Shown here piece after piece: positions 8,407 to 17,195 of a stretch of DNA of 64,000 nucleotides. The DNA is taken from NCBI GenBank assembly GCA_027073495.1, contig JALSVQ010000017.1, positions 1 through 64,000 of the forward strand, read 5' to 3'. The position numbers were made by a program, and so were the translations under genes. The stretch's first letter is position 1. Each line of letters starts with the position of its first letter. The DNA comes from Flavobacteriaceae bacterium. GTDB taxonomy: Bacteria > Bacteroidota > Bacteroidia > Flavobacteriales > Flavobacteriaceae. Below the pieces are notes generated by a model. The model was not told the origin of the DNA and searched no databases. It worked only from the letters and a program-made list of their open reading frames with translations.

Positions 8407-9033
8407 ATGAAATTTTATTACGGAATTTTAGCAGTAGTATTCGCAACCCTTGTATCTTGTGGTGGCGGAACGAAAACAGAAACAAAAGCTCCAGCTCATA
8501 AAGCTGCTGCAACACCAGCAAAAACCGAAACAGCAAAAACCGAAACAGCACATCACGGACAGGCTTCAGTAGCAGCTGGAAAAAATGAAGATGCCAATGT
8601 ATTGCAAACAGCAATGACCTACAAAGACAAAGATGGTAATAAACCATTTTCAACACTTGTAGCAGCAGTACAAGCAGCAGGAGTAGGAGATGCTTTAGTA
8701 AACGCAGGTCCTTTGACTGTATTTGCGCCAGTTAATGCAGCCTTTGACAAATTGCCAAAAGGGACAGTAGAAACCTTGTTAAAACCAGAAAACAAAACAA
8801 AACTAGGTTTTATACTTAAAAATCATGTTGCACCTTCTAATTACCCAATCAAACAATTAAAAAAAGAGGCCAAAAAAGGACGTAAGCTATATATGGCTTC
8901 TGGTAAATATCTAGTAGTAGAAAATAAAGATGGTAAAATATATGTTGGTGGAGCACCAATCTTAATGTCAGTAAAAGTATCAAATGGTTGGATACACGTA
9001 ATTGACCAAGTATTAGTACCTTCTGATAAATAA
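8407..9033 (+). CDS. Fasciclin-domain lipoprotein of the nos operon
   Basis: 208 residues. Lipoprotein signal with lipobox TLVSC, followed by an Ala/Thr/Lys/Glu-rich linker with a short repeat (KTETAKTETA), then one FAS1 domain (about 75-206): 'FSTLVAAVQAAGV', 'GPLTVFAPVNAAFDKLP', and 'VSNGWIHVIDQVLVP' are the conserved H1/H2-type motifs. FAS1 domains usually mediate adhesion or protein contact. It lies 36 bases upstream of a cytochrome c gene and 0.5 kb upstream of nosZ with no terminator between, so it is cotranscribed. In this setting it may be a periplasmic scaffold or copper/electron-transfer accessory; that part is inference. Confidence 0.92.
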   Translation: MKFYYGILAVVFATLVSCGGGTKTETKAPAHKAAATPAKTETAKTETAHHGQASVAAGKNEDANVLQTAMTYKDKDGNKPFSTLVAAVQAAGVGDALVNAGPLTVFAPVNAAFDKLPKGTVETLLKPENKTKLGFILKNHVAPSNYPIKQLKKEAKKGRKLYMASGKYLVVENKDGKIYVGGAPILMSVKVSNGWIHVIDQVLVPSDK

Positions 9034-9069
9034 AATGAATATCAAATAATTAATCTAAATAAAAAGTAA

Positions 9070-9558
9070 ATGAAACTAAAATTTTTGACTGTAGTAGCTC
9101 TTGGAGCACTAATGATGACAAGTTGTGGTGGTGATGACAAAAAAGCAGCAAAACCTGCTGAAAAAGCACCAGCTAAACAGGAAGCACCTAAAAAATCAGC
9201 TAAAATAGATTTAACTGCACCAACTCTAGACAACAAAGGGATTGGTAAATTTAAAGATGTAAAAATAGCAGATAAAATAGATGACGCTATGGTTGCCAAA
9301 GGAAAAGAAATTTATAAAACACACTGTACTACTTGTCATAAAATTAAAAAACGCTATATTGGTCCTGCTTTAAAAGGAGCTACTAAAAGACGTTCTGCGG
9401 AGTGGATTATGAATATAATAACAAACTCTAAAGAAATGTTGGAAAAAGACCCTGTAGCCAAAGCTTTAATTGCAGAATATCATGCGCCAATGGCTGAGCA
9501 AAAGCTTAAAGATGAGGAAGTTCGTGCAATTTATGAATACCTTAGAACAAAAAATTAA
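9070..9558 (+). CDS. Monoheme cytochrome c lipoprotein
   Basis: 162 residues, lipobox MMTSC, then a Lys/Ala/Pro-rich linker and a single class I cytochrome c domain. Heme is attached at CTTCHK (about 86-91); a plausible methionine ligand is in 'YHAPMAEQKL', and the C-terminal helix 'EEVRAIYEYL' is typical. In clade II nitrous oxide reductase clusters a membrane-anchored cytochrome c of this kind delivers electrons to NosZ, and the nosZ ATG is only 33 bases downstream. The cytochrome sits in the periplasm, anchored by its lipid. Confidence 0.93.
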   Translation: MKLKFLTVVALGALMMTSCGGDDKKAAKPAEKAPAKQEAPKKSAKIDLTAPTLDNKGIGKFKDVKIADKIDDAMVAKGKEIYKTHCTTCHKIKKRYIGPALKGATKRRSAEWIMNIITNSKEMLEKDPVAKALIAEYHAPMAEQKLKDEEVRAIYEYLRTKN

Positions 9559-9591
9559 TACAAATTTTAACAACAATTAATTTATATCAAA

Positions 9592-11589
9592 ATGAAAACA
9601 ATTTTAAAAAGTATATTTGCTTTTTTGGTAACAGCTACATTTTTAGTGAGTTGTGCACCTACGGAAGCAGGTAAGGAAACAAGAGGAAATGCTAAAGGAG
9701 CTATTTCGGGTTCTGCAGCAGAAAAAACATATGTTGCCCCAGGTAAATATGATTCGCATTATGCATTTATTTCTGGTGGTTTCTCTGGTCAATTAGCTGT
9801 TTATGGTTTGCCTTCTGGTAGATTATTTAGAGTAATACCTGTTTTTTCTCAAGATCCTGAAAAAGGATATGGTTATAATGAAGAAACAAAACCGATGTTA
9901 ATGACTTCTCACGGTTTTGTGCCTTGGGGAGATTCACACCATCCAGACATTTCACAAACTAATGGTACAGTTGATGGACGTTGGGTATTTATCAACGAAA
10001 ACAACACACCACGTATTGCACGTATTTCTCTAAAAACATTTGAAACAGAAGAAATTATTGAGATTCCTAACTCAGCAGGTAACCACTCATCTTCTTTTGT
10101 AACAGAAAATTCAGAATATGTAGTTGCAGGTACACGTTTTGCTGTGCCAATTCCACAACGTGATATATCTATAAAAGATTATAAAGGAAATTTCAAAGCT
10201 TCTTTATCATTCTTAAAAATAGATAAAGAATCAGGTCATATGAATATTGCATTCCAAATTAGAATGCCTGGTTTCAACTATGATTTATCACATCCAGGTC
10301 GTGGAAAATCACACGGATGGTTCTTCTTCTCTACGTATAACACAGAAGAAGCAAATACATTGTTAGAAGTTAATGCATCGCAAAATGATAAAGATTATAT
10401 AGCAGCAATTAACTGGAAAAAAATTGAAGAATATGTAGCTAATGGTGGAGGTAAAAAAGAGCCTGCTCGTTATGCGCATAACCTTTGGAATGATGACGCA
10501 CATTCAGCAACTAGTACTATAGAAAAACAAGTATTAGTAGTTGAGCCTAAAGATGTACCAGGAGCAATATACTTCTTGCCAACAGCAAAATCACCACACG
10601 GTTGTGATGTAGATCCAACAGGAGAATACATTATTGGTAATGGTAAATTGGCTGCAGCAATGACTGTACACTCATTTACTAAAATGCAAAAAGCAATAAA
10701 AGACAAAGCTTTTGATGGTGATGCGTATGGTATTCCAATCATTAAATTTGAAGCGGTAAACTATGGCGTTTTAGACCAACCAGGTTTAGGACCACTACAT
10801 ACTGAGTTTGATACAAGAGGAAATGCATATACAACATTCTTTATCTCTTCTGAGGTTGTAAAATGGAATATAAAAGACCTTAAAGTTATTGACAGACATG
10901 CTGTTTATTACTCAGTAGGTCACTTAATGATACCAGGAGGAAACTCTAGAACACCAGATGATAAATATTTGGTTGCAATGAACAAAATTACCAAAGACCG
11001 TTATTTACCAACTGGTCCTGAAGTGTGTCAATCGGCGCAATTATTTGATATTTCTGGAGAAAAAATGGAATTATTGTTAGATTTCCCTACTATTGGAGAA
11101 CCGCATTATGCAGCAGGTATTGCCGCTGATAAAATAATGGGTAAAACTACAAAAATCTATAAATTAAGTGAAAACAAACATCCTGATGCTGTAAAATCTG
11201 AAGCAGAAACAAAGGTTGTTCGTAAAGGTAATGAAGTACACATCTATATGTCTATGATTCGTTCACACTTCTCACCAGATAATATTGAAGGTGTACGTGC
11301 TGGAGACAAAGTGTTCTTCCATATTACAAACTTAGAGCAAGATTATGATGTGCCACATGGTTTCTCAATGATTGGGGCAAATACTTCTGAATTATTGGTT
11401 ATGCCAGGTAGAACAGCTACTGTAATTTGGGAACCAAAAGAAGTTGGTGTATGGCCATTCTACTGTACAGACTTCTGTTCTGCATTGCACCAAGAAATGC
11501 AAGGATATGTTCGTGTATCAGCTAAAGGTGCAAACACACCTTTAACATACACTTTAGATAGTGATGTACCAGGTGCTGAAGAAGAATAG
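9592..11589 (+). CDS. nosZ: Nitrous-oxide reductase, Sec-dependent clade II
   Basis: 665 residues; reduces N2O to N2 in the periplasm. The N-terminus is a Sec/lipoprotein signal (FLVSC), not a twin-arginine signal, which marks the clade II ('atypical') enzymes. The seven-bladed propeller carries the CuZ histidine motifs GDSHHPDIS, KSPHGCDVD, PLHTEFDTRG and IRSHFSP. The C-terminal cupredoxin domain holds the CuA motif CTDFCSALHQEM (about 625-636: C-x3-C-x3-H-x2-M), complete. Copper loading should require the downstream nosL/D/F/Y products. A strong terminator follows, so the accessory genes have their own promoters. No frameshift or missing ligand seen. Confidence 0.98.
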   Translation: MKTILKSIFAFLVTATFLVSCAPTEAGKETRGNAKGAISGSAAEKTYVAPGKYDSHYAFISGGFSGQLAVYGLPSGRLFRVIPVFSQDPEKGYGYNEETKPMLMTSHGFVPWGDSHHPDISQTNGTVDGRWVFINENNTPRIARISLKTFETEEIIEIPNSAGNHSSSFVTENSEYVVAGTRFAVPIPQRDISIKDYKGNFKASLSFLKIDKESGHMNIAFQIRMPGFNYDLSHPGRGKSHGWFFFSTYNTEEANTLLEVNASQNDKDYIAAINWKKIEEYVANGGGKKEPARYAHNLWNDDAHSATSTIEKQVLVVEPKDVPGAIYFLPTAKSPHGCDVDPTGEYIIGNGKLAAAMTVHSFTKMQKAIKDKAFDGDAYGIPIIKFEAVNYGVLDQPGLGPLHTEFDTRGNAYTTFFISSEVVKWNIKDLKVIDRHAVYYSVGHLMIPGGNSRTPDDKYLVAMNKITKDRYLPTGPEVCQSAQLFDISGEKMELLLDFPTIGEPHYAAGIAADKIMGKTTKIYKLSENKHPDAVKSEAETKVVRKGNEVHIYMSMIRSHFSPDNIEGVRAGDKVFFHITNLEQDYDVPHGFSMIGANTSELLVMPGRTATVIWEPKEVGVWPFYCTDFCSALHQEMQGYVRVSAKGANTPLTYTLDSDVPGAEEE

Positions 11590-11617
11590 TATCTTAAATT
11601 AGTATAAAAATTCAATT

Positions 11618-11651
11618 AGCGGGTAATTAAGAATTGATTACCCGCTTTTTT
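11618..11651 (+). terminator. Terminator after nosZ
   Basis: Perfect 10-bp stem AGCGGGTAAT (11618-11627) / ATTACCCGCT (11637-11646), nine-base loop, then a run of T. Confidence 0.9.
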
Positions 11652-11727
11652 AATACTGATATTTATCATTTTTTACAAATAAACTATTGATAATTAATAT
11701 TTTATATAAAATACTTTTTACTGTTTT

Positions 11728-11774
11728 ATGTAACAAACATTACCTTAATAATAGGTCGAAAAATTGTAAATTTG
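11728..11774 (+). promoter_or_regulatory. Promoter of the nos accessory membrane-protein gene, with candidate palindrome
   Basis: A -7 element TAAATTTG is at 11767-11774, with transcription expected near 11779. GTAA-N6-TTAC (11730-11743, overlapping ATGTAACAAACAT) is centred about 42 bases upstream of that point, and no TTTG occurs at -33. The palindrome is weak evidence for an activator site; the -7 element is good. Confidence 0.5.
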
Positions 11775-11812
11775 TAGTACTAAATTAAAAGAAACAAATA
11801 AAAAATTATATC

Positions 11813-12433
11813 ATGAAAAAATCACAACTATTAATGTTTGTAGGTGCTTTATTGTTAGGCGCATTATATCTATTTCCTTTATGGAAAATCACTTTGATTG
11901 CACCACAATATCCAGAACCACTAGGTTTAAATATTCATATTACACACCTATCAGATGGTGTGCAGTATAATGATGTTAAAAACATTGACTTATTGAACCA
12001 TTATATTGGTATGGCACATCTTCCAACAGAAGAAAATGTAGCAAAAAAAGAAGTAAAACCATTTATTGAGTTTACTATTTTTCCTATCGTTATAGGTGTT
12101 ATGATTGCTTTAGGTATTCTTGTGGCATTCAAAGGAAATAAAAAATGGTATCTGTATTGGCTTATCATTATGATTTTGCTCGGTATAGCAGGGCTTACCG
12201 ATTTCTATCTGTGGTTAGATACGTATGGACATAATCTTGACCCTAATGCTATTCTGAAAATTACCGATAAAGTAACAGGAAAACCAATGGGATATCAACC
12301 GCCGTTCTTTGGTTACAAAAAGCTTTTAAACTTTGAAGTATATTCATATCCAGCACTAGGAGCCTATTTTATTGCTGCAGGTATGGCACTTTCTTTCTTA
12401 GCTTTTATAACGGGAAAAAAAGAAACAAAATAA
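11813..12433 (+). CDS. Four-helix membrane protein of the nos cluster
   Basis: 206 residues with four predicted membrane segments (about 5-25, 82-105, 112-135, 180-200). The first periplasmic loop (about 26-80) is polar with conserved-looking 'PQYPEPLGLNIHI' and two histidines ('NHYIGMAHLP'); the third loop has 'PPFFGYKKLLNFEVYSYP'. Genes of this type sit between nosZ and nosL in flavobacterial clusters. I do not recognise a characterised family; some clade II clusters have a NosB membrane protein at an equivalent place, but I cannot establish homology. Copper handling or NosZ maturation is inferred from position only. It has its own promoter and terminator. Confidence 0.85.
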   Translation: MKKSQLLMFVGALLLGALYLFPLWKITLIAPQYPEPLGLNIHITHLSDGVQYNDVKNIDLLNHYIGMAHLPTEENVAKKEVKPFIEFTIFPIVIGVMIALGILVAFKGNKKWYLYWLIIMILLGIAGLTDFYLWLDTYGHNLDPNAILKITDKVTGKPMGYQPPFFGYKKLLNFEVYSYPALGAYFIAAGMALSFLAFITGKKETK

Positions 12434-12454
12434 CACTAAATTTTTCAAATAATA

Positions 12455-12490
12455 ACGAGTATTTTTTTAACTAAGAATACTCGTTTTTTT
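12455..12490 (+). terminator. Terminator between the nos membrane gene and nosL
   Basis: Nine-bp stem ACGAGTATT (12455-12463) / AATACTCGT (12476-12484) followed by a run of T. Confidence 0.85.
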
Positions 12491-12492
12491 TG

Positions 12493-12500
12493 TATCTTTG
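12493..12500 (+). promoter_or_regulatory. -7 element of the nosLDFY operon
   Basis: TATCTTTG, exact match, immediately after the preceding terminator and 20 bases before the nosL ATG. Confidence 0.7.
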
Positions 12501-12520
12501 ATGTACAAATAAAAAATCTT

Positions 12521-12964
12521 ATGAAAACTACATATAAAGTACTTTTGCTACTAGCAGTAAGTCTATTTTTTACAGCTTGTGGTATAGAGCCAAAGCCCCT
12601 AGCTTATGGAGATGATCACTGTTCACTCTGCGATATGACTGTGGTAGACAAGACGCATGCGGCTGAATATACAACCAAAAAAGGAAAGTCTTTTCCTTTT
12701 GATGCTGTAGAATGTTTGGTTTGGAAAATCAATAAAACACATAACGAAGATGAACTTGCGTTTATACTTGTAGCAGATTATCTGCACCCTGGGAAACTTA
12801 TCAATGCAAAAGATGCAACGTATCTTATTTCTGAAGGTATTCAAAGCCCTATGGGAGCCAATCTTTCTGCTTTTGCTACAAAAGAAGCAGCGCAAGCAAA
12901 ACAAAAAGAATTTAAAGGTGACCTGTTTAATTGGGAACAGTTAAAAAACCATTTAAAAAAATAA
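12521..12964 (+). CDS. nosL: NosL copper-chaperone lipoprotein
   Basis: 147 residues. Lipobox LFFTAC, then the NosL signature 'DHCSLCDMTVVDKTHAAEY' with the C-x2-C-x-M copper-binding motif at about residues 33-38, and 'FPFDAVECLVW' downstream. NosL is an outer-face lipoprotein that delivers Cu(I) for CuZ assembly in NosZ. It starts the nosLDFY operon: nosD follows one base after its stop. Slightly shorter than many homologues but contains the whole core. Confidence 0.96.
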   Translation: MKTTYKVLLLLAVSLFFTACGIEPKPLAYGDDHCSLCDMTVVDKTHAAEYTTKKGKSFPFDAVECLVWKINKTHNEDELAFILVADYLHPGKLINAKDATYLISEGIQSPMGANLSAFATKEAAQAKQKEFKGDLFNWEQLKNHLKK

Positions 12965-12965
12965 T

Positions 12966-14234
12966 ATGCGTTATCTTTTAGGTCTTTTTTTATTGTTTAG
13001 CTTTCAGCTTCAAGCAAAAACCATTACTGTTTGTAGTACTTGCAAGGTAAAAACTGTTGCAGCAGGTGTTGCCTTGGCAGCAGATGGTGATACCGTATTG
13101 GTCAAAGCTGGTCTATACAAAGAAACCAACATAGAAATAACCAAAGCCATTAAAATCATAGGCGAAGGGTTTCCTGTATTGGATGCTGAAGGAAAGAAAG
13201 CAAATATTTTTCATAGTGAAAACACAGCAGGTTTCACCATATCAGGTTTTAAGTTTATTAATGTTGGTATGAGTTATACCAAAGAAATAGCAGCTGTTTT
13301 TACCTATCGTTGTGATGATTTTACGATAAGTAATAATAAAGTAGATATGTGCTTTTATGCATTTATGATGCAACGTGCTAATTCTTCACAGCTTATCAAT
13401 AACAAAATTCACGGTAAGGCTGTAAAAGAAACAACTTCTGGTAATGGTATTCACCTTTGGAAATGCGATGATATGAATATTATTGGCAATGTAGTAGATG
13501 GCATGCGTGACGGTATTTATTTGGAACACGTGACCTGCAGTTTGATTACTAACAATATAAGTAAAAACAATGTACGCTACGGTTTGCATTTTATGTTTTC
13601 TGATAATAATGATTATTATGACAATGAATTTATGCGTAGTGGTGCCGGTGTAGCTGTGATGTTCTCAAAGCATATCACCATGAGAAACAATCTGTTTCAC
13701 CTCAATTGGGGAACTGCCTCTTATGGTTTGTTACTCAAAGAAATATACGATGGCTTTATTTATGACAATATATTTGATCAAAACACCATTGGTATTAATA
13801 TTGATGGTTGTAACCGTATTAATTATAACAATAATAAATTTATAAAAAATGGTTGGGCATTAAAATTTACAGGAGGATGCTATACCAATATTTTTAATAC
13901 CAATGATTTTATGTCTAATGCCTTTGATTTATCCTATAATAGTCATTTAAATGATAATGAATTTAAATACAATTACTGGAGTGAATATACTGGTTATGAT
14001 TTGGATAGAGACGGTATTGGTGATGTGCCATTTCGTCCTGTAAAATTATTCTCTTATGTAGTGAATAAAACACCAGAAAGTTTGATATTACTCAGCAGTT
14101 TGTTTGTAACGATTATTAATTTTTCGGAGAAAGTTTCGCCTGTATTTACCCCAGACAATTTAAAAGATGCTACGCCAATGATGAAACCAGTAGTTAGTAT
14201 AATAAAACCTTCAAACAAAGATTTGACCCAATGA
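12966..14234 (+). CDS. nosD: NosD, periplasmic nitrous-oxide reductase maturation protein
   Basis: 422 residues. Cleavable signal peptide (about 1-17, ending LQAKT) followed by a right-handed parallel beta-helix of carbohydrate-binding/sugar-hydrolase (CASH) repeats, visible as 'GISGFKFINV', 'NNISKNNVRYGLHFMFSDNN', 'NYWSEYTGYD..RDGIGDVPFRP'; the last is a strong NosD signature. With NosF and NosY it forms an ABC-type complex required for CuZ cluster biogenesis. The start ATG is one base after nosL; the stop overlaps nosF by four bases. Confidence 0.96.
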   Translation: MRYLLGLFLLFSFQLQAKTITVCSTCKVKTVAAGVALAADGDTVLVKAGLYKETNIEITKAIKIIGEGFPVLDAEGKKANIFHSENTAGFTISGFKFINVGMSYTKEIAAVFTYRCDDFTISNNKVDMCFYAFMMQRANSSQLINNKIHGKAVKETTSGNGIHLWKCDDMNIIGNVVDGMRDGIYLEHVTCSLITNNISKNNVRYGLHFMFSDNNDYYDNEFMRSGAGVAVMFSKHITMRNNLFHLNWGTASYGLLLKEIYDGFIYDNIFDQNTIGINIDGCNRINYNNNKFIKNGWALKFTGGCYTNIFNTNDFMSNAFDLSYNSHLNDNEFKYNYWSEYTGYDLDRDGIGDVPFRPVKLFSYVVNKTPESLILLSSLFVTIINFSEKVSPVFTPDNLKDATPMMKPVVSIIKPSNKDLTQ

Positions 14235-14938
14235 TTCAAATAGAAAAATTACATAAGAAATTTGGAAAACTTACCGTTTTAGATGGTTTGGATTTAACAA
14301 TACAAAAAGGCGGAATATTTGCCATTTTAGGACCTAATGGTTCGGGTAAAACTACTTTAATAAAATGCTTACTAGGGATGGTAGTTCCAGATAAAGGAAA
14401 TATCATTTTAGATGGCAAACCCATTTTAAAACAATGGAAATACCGTAATGATTTAAACTATTTACCACAAATAGCCAATTTTCCTGTTAACCTTAGCGTT
14501 AAAGAATTGATAGCTATGGTCAAAAATTTACGACCAAAAGCTTCCAATGAGCAAGAATTAATAGATTTGTTTGGACTCAACCCTTTTATGAAAAAGAAAT
14601 TGGGAAATCTCTCTGGAGGAACCAAACAAAAGGTCAATTTGGTACTTACCTTTATGTTTGATAGTGATTTAATCATTCTCGATGAACCAACAACAGGACT
14701 TGATCCTATAGCGCTTATCTATTTAAAAGAATTGATAGCCAAAGAAAAAGCCAAAGGGAAAACCATATTAATCACCACACACATTATGAGTTTGGTCGAT
14801 CAAATGGCAGATGAAATTGTATTTTTATTAGACGGAAAAATCTATTTCAAAGGGAGCGTATCAGCACTCAAAACACAAACAGAACAAGACAGTTTAGAAC
14901 ATGCCATAGCGCATTTAATCTCAAAACAATATGCTTAA
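14231..14938 (+). CDS. nosF: NosF, ABC transporter ATP-binding protein
   Basis: 235 residues with Walker A GPNGSGKTT, Q-loop LPQIANFP, signature LSGGTKQKV and Walker B LIILDEPTTGLDP, all intact. The sequence is of the ABC-2/drug-type class used by NosF. It lies between nosD (four-base overlap) and nosY (eight-base overlap), so identity rests on both motifs and cluster. It powers NosDFY, which remodels NosD/NosL to load copper and sulfide into NosZ. Confidence 0.96.
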   Translation: MIQIEKLHKKFGKLTVLDGLDLTIQKGGIFAILGPNGSGKTTLIKCLLGMVVPDKGNIILDGKPILKQWKYRNDLNYLPQIANFPVNLSVKELIAMVKNLRPKASNEQELIDLFGLNPFMKKKLGNLSGGTKQKVNLVLTFMFDSDLIILDEPTTGLDPIALIYLKELIAKEKAKGKTILITTHIMSLVDQMADEIVFLLDGKIYFKGSVSALKTQTEQDSLEHAIAHLISKQYA

Positions 14939-15713
14939 AATATTAAAATACAGTATTTACGATCTTTTACGTAGTAGATGGAGTTATGTTTACTTTTTCT
15001 TCTACCTTATCTTGGGTTTTGTATTGTTCTTTTTGAACAATAATCTAGACAAAGCCATTACGACCATAATGAACATCATCGTGATTCTCACGCCGCTTAT
15101 CGGGACTATTTTTGGAGTGATGTATTACTATAATTCCAAAGAATTTACAGAACTACTATTGGCGCAACCCATTAAACGAAGTACTATTTTTATGGGACAA
15201 TATTTAGGAATTTCTTTATCACTAACCTTGAGTTTGGTATTGGGACTTGGTATTCCTTTTGCTTTGTATGGTTTGTTCCGTTCAGCTGCTATATTTGACT
15301 TTAGCTTACTGCTACTCGTTGGTTTTTTCTTAAACTTTATCTTTGTAGCATTAGCCTTTAATATAGCTATTACGGTAGATAATAAAATAAAGGGCTTTGG
15401 TTATGCTATCTTGATGTGGTTATTTTTTGCTGTAATCTATGATGGTATTTTTATGATTACTCAAAATATTTATAATGAATATCCAATTGATAAATTTTCA
15501 TTGGCAGCCACTATGATTAACCCTATAGATTTATCTCGTATTTTGATAATGCTAAAGCTTAATTTGTCGGCATTACTAGGTTATACTGGCGCTATTTTTA
15601 AACAGTTTTTTGGAAGTAACCTTGGATTTTTTATATCTATGGCAGTACTCATACTTTGGATTGTACTTCCTGTACTGCGTATGCGCGTAAAGTTAAAAAA
15701 GAAAGATTTTTAA
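14931..15713 (+). CDS. nosY: NosY, ABC-2 type permease
   Basis: 260 residues with six membrane segments (about 17-36, 45-68, 95-125, 130-160, 165-190, 230-252) in the ABC-2 pattern, including a motif like 'FTELLLAQPIKRSTIFMGQYLG'. It overlaps nosF by eight bases and is the last gene of nosLDFY. It is the membrane subunit of the NosDFY complex. No terminator of usual form follows; a dispersed repeat (15718-15744) lies just after the stop. Confidence 0.95.
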   Translation: MLKILKYSIYDLLRSRWSYVYFFFYLILGFVLFFLNNNLDKAITTIMNIIVILTPLIGTIFGVMYYYNSKEFTELLLAQPIKRSTIFMGQYLGISLSLTLSLVLGLGIPFALYGLFRSAAIFDFSLLLLVGFFLNFIFVALAFNIAITVDNKIKGFGYAILMWLFFAVIYDGIFMITQNIYNEYPIDKFSLAATMINPIDLSRILIMLKLNLSALLGYTGAIFKQFFGSNLGFFISMAVLILWIVLPVLRMRVKLKKKDF

Positions 15714-15717
15714 TTAT

Positions 15718-15744
15718 CATTTCCGTACGAAGGGAGAAATCTCA
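15718..15744 (+). repeat. Dispersed GAGAAATCTC-type repeat, short copy
   Basis: TCATTTCCGTACGAAGGG followed by AGAAATCTC, between nosY and the convergent gene. It matches the reverse complement of the copies at 41580-41619 and 61574-61612 in both end blocks (TCATTTC..., GAGAAATCTC), with a shorter middle. Confidence 0.6.
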
Positions 15745-15769
15745 TGATTGAAAATAAAACAGGTAGCTT

Positions 15770-16588
15770 TTATTTTTTACCTATATTTATTACGCCACCA
15801 AATACAATATTCCATTGCGAAAACATAAAATGTTGTTTGGCAATATCTGACGCATCCATTGTGGTGCGTATACTAGGCATATTGATATAGCCTGTTTTAA
15901 ATTCACTTTGAACAAATAGTTTTTTGTTAAATGTAATACGTCCAGCGGTGAGGATGCTCAAGCCATATCCAGCAAGATGAAACTCATCATAGCGAGGTTT
16001 GTTTATTAAAGTAGTGTTTGTTCTTGGATACAAAAAACCTAAACCAGCACCTCCAATAAGATCAAAATCAAATTTTTTGATTTGGTACAAATTATAGGTG
16101 TAGCGCATTTCGGCATTAATATAGTTTAAGCCGTCAGTATGCTCAAAAAAGAGAAAATCATCTGTAATTACAATAGGATCATTGGCATATGTATTATCAT
16201 AAACGGTTCCTGTTCCTGCTATAGTTCCATTTATTTTTACGGTTTGATTGCGTGCTACTACGTACTTCATATGATCTACTCCTATAGAAACATCCCATTT
16301 ATCATCCAAATAATAACCTAATCGGAAGTTGTATTGTGGAATAGTCATACGCAGAGGATTAAAATAGGGGTCAATACCAAATTGAGACTGACGGTCATTT
16401 CCTACTACATCTTGCAATGTAAAATTGTAAGTATCACCTTTGAATTGAATGTCTGATTTAGCATATTTACTACCATTCCATCCCCAATAAAAATAAAACT
16501 TTCCTTTTCGTGTATTGCTGGTTTCTTCTTGTCCAAAACTAGTTAAATGGAACGCTAATAATAGACTTAATAAAAATATTTTTTTCAT
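15770..16588 (-). CDS. Outer-membrane beta-barrel protein, uncharacterised
   Basis: 272 residues with a signal peptide (MKKIFLLSLLLAFHLTSFGQ) and a body of alternating amphipathic strands ('NFRLGYYLDDKWDVSIGVDHMKY', 'GGAGLGFLYPRTNTTL'), ending in a strand VFGGVINIGKK as barrels do. I recognise no specific family. It is 11 bases downstream of the SpoU-type methyltransferase gene, so it may be cotranscribed, but nothing links them functionally. Confidence 0.8.
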   Translation of the reverse strand: MKKIFLLSLLLAFHLTSFGQEETSNTRKGKFYFYWGWNGSKYAKSDIQFKGDTYNFTLQDVVGNDRQSQFGIDPYFNPLRMTIPQYNFRLGYYLDDKWDVSIGVDHMKYVVARNQTVKINGTIAGTGTVYDNTYANDPIVITDDFLFFEHTDGLNYINAEMRYTYNLYQIKKFDFDLIGGAGLGFLYPRTNTTLINKPRYDEFHLAGYGLSILTAGRITFNKKLFVQSEFKTGYINMPSIRTTMDASDIAKQHFMFSQWNIVFGGVINIGKK

Positions 16589-16599
16589 TTTGATGTGTT

Positions 16600-17145
16600 T
16601 TAATTCTGTTTTAATTTATTGATTTTACTAAAAATATCCCATAGCACTACACCGCAGCTTACTGAAATATTAAGCGAGTGTTTTGTGCCTATTTGAGGTA
16701 TTTCAATAACGGCATCGCACATAGAAACTATTTCTTGCTGGACGCCTTTAACTTCGTTACCCATTACTATGGCATATTTTTGCTGTTTTTTAGGCGAAAA
16801 TGTGTCGAGCATTATACTGTTTTCAGCCTGTTCAATTGCAAGGCAAGTGATGTCTTGCTCTTGTAGTTTCTCGATCACGGTTTTAGTGTCTGCTGCATAT
16901 TCCCAAGCAACAGTATCTGTAGCTCCCAAAGCTGTTTTGTGAATATCTTTATGTGGAGGTTGTGCTGTAATACCACAAAGATATATTTTTTCTATGCGGA
17001 AAGCATCTGAAGTACGAAATACAGAACCGATATTGTTTAGACTGCGTATATTGTCTAAAACAACTAGTATTGGTGTTTTTTTACTGGCTTTAAATTCGGC
17101 AATCGTTTGCCTTTTGAGTTCACTGTTTTTTAATTTTCGATGCAT
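16600..17145 (-). CDS. SpoU/TrmH-family RNA methyltransferase
   Basis: 181 residues covering a SPOUT domain. Motif 1 is 'DNIRSLNNIGSVFRTSDAF', motif 2 'YAIVMGNEVKGV', motif 3 'IEIPQIGTKHSLNISVSCGV', which together form the SAM-binding trefoil knot and the catalytic Arg/Asn/Ser set. The short length and lack of an N-terminal RNA-binding extension suggest the TrmH/TrmL-like group that 2'-O-methylates tRNA or rRNA; the exact substrate is undetermined. The ATG at 17145 is only four bases after a perfect -7 element, implying a leaderless transcript. Confidence 0.92.
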   Translation of the reverse strand: MHRKLKNSELKRQTIAEFKASKKTPILVVLDNIRSLNNIGSVFRTSDAFRIEKIYLCGITAQPPHKDIHKTALGATDTVAWEYAADTKTVIEKLQEQDITCLAIEQAENSIMLDTFSPKKQQKYAIVMGNEVKGVQQEIVSMCDAVIEIPQIGTKHSLNISVSCGVVLWDIFSKINKLKQN

Positions 17146-17149
17146 TGTG

Positions 17150-17157
17150 CAAAGATA
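17150..17157 (-). promoter_or_regulatory. -7 element immediately before the SpoU-type gene
   Basis: TATCTTTG on the minus strand (17157-17150), then CACA, then the ATG. Expected transcription start coincides with the start codon, so the mRNA would be leaderless. Confidence 0.65.
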
Positions 17158-17195
17158 TTATTTAAAAAGATGCTTCACAATAATTTTAAATAAAT

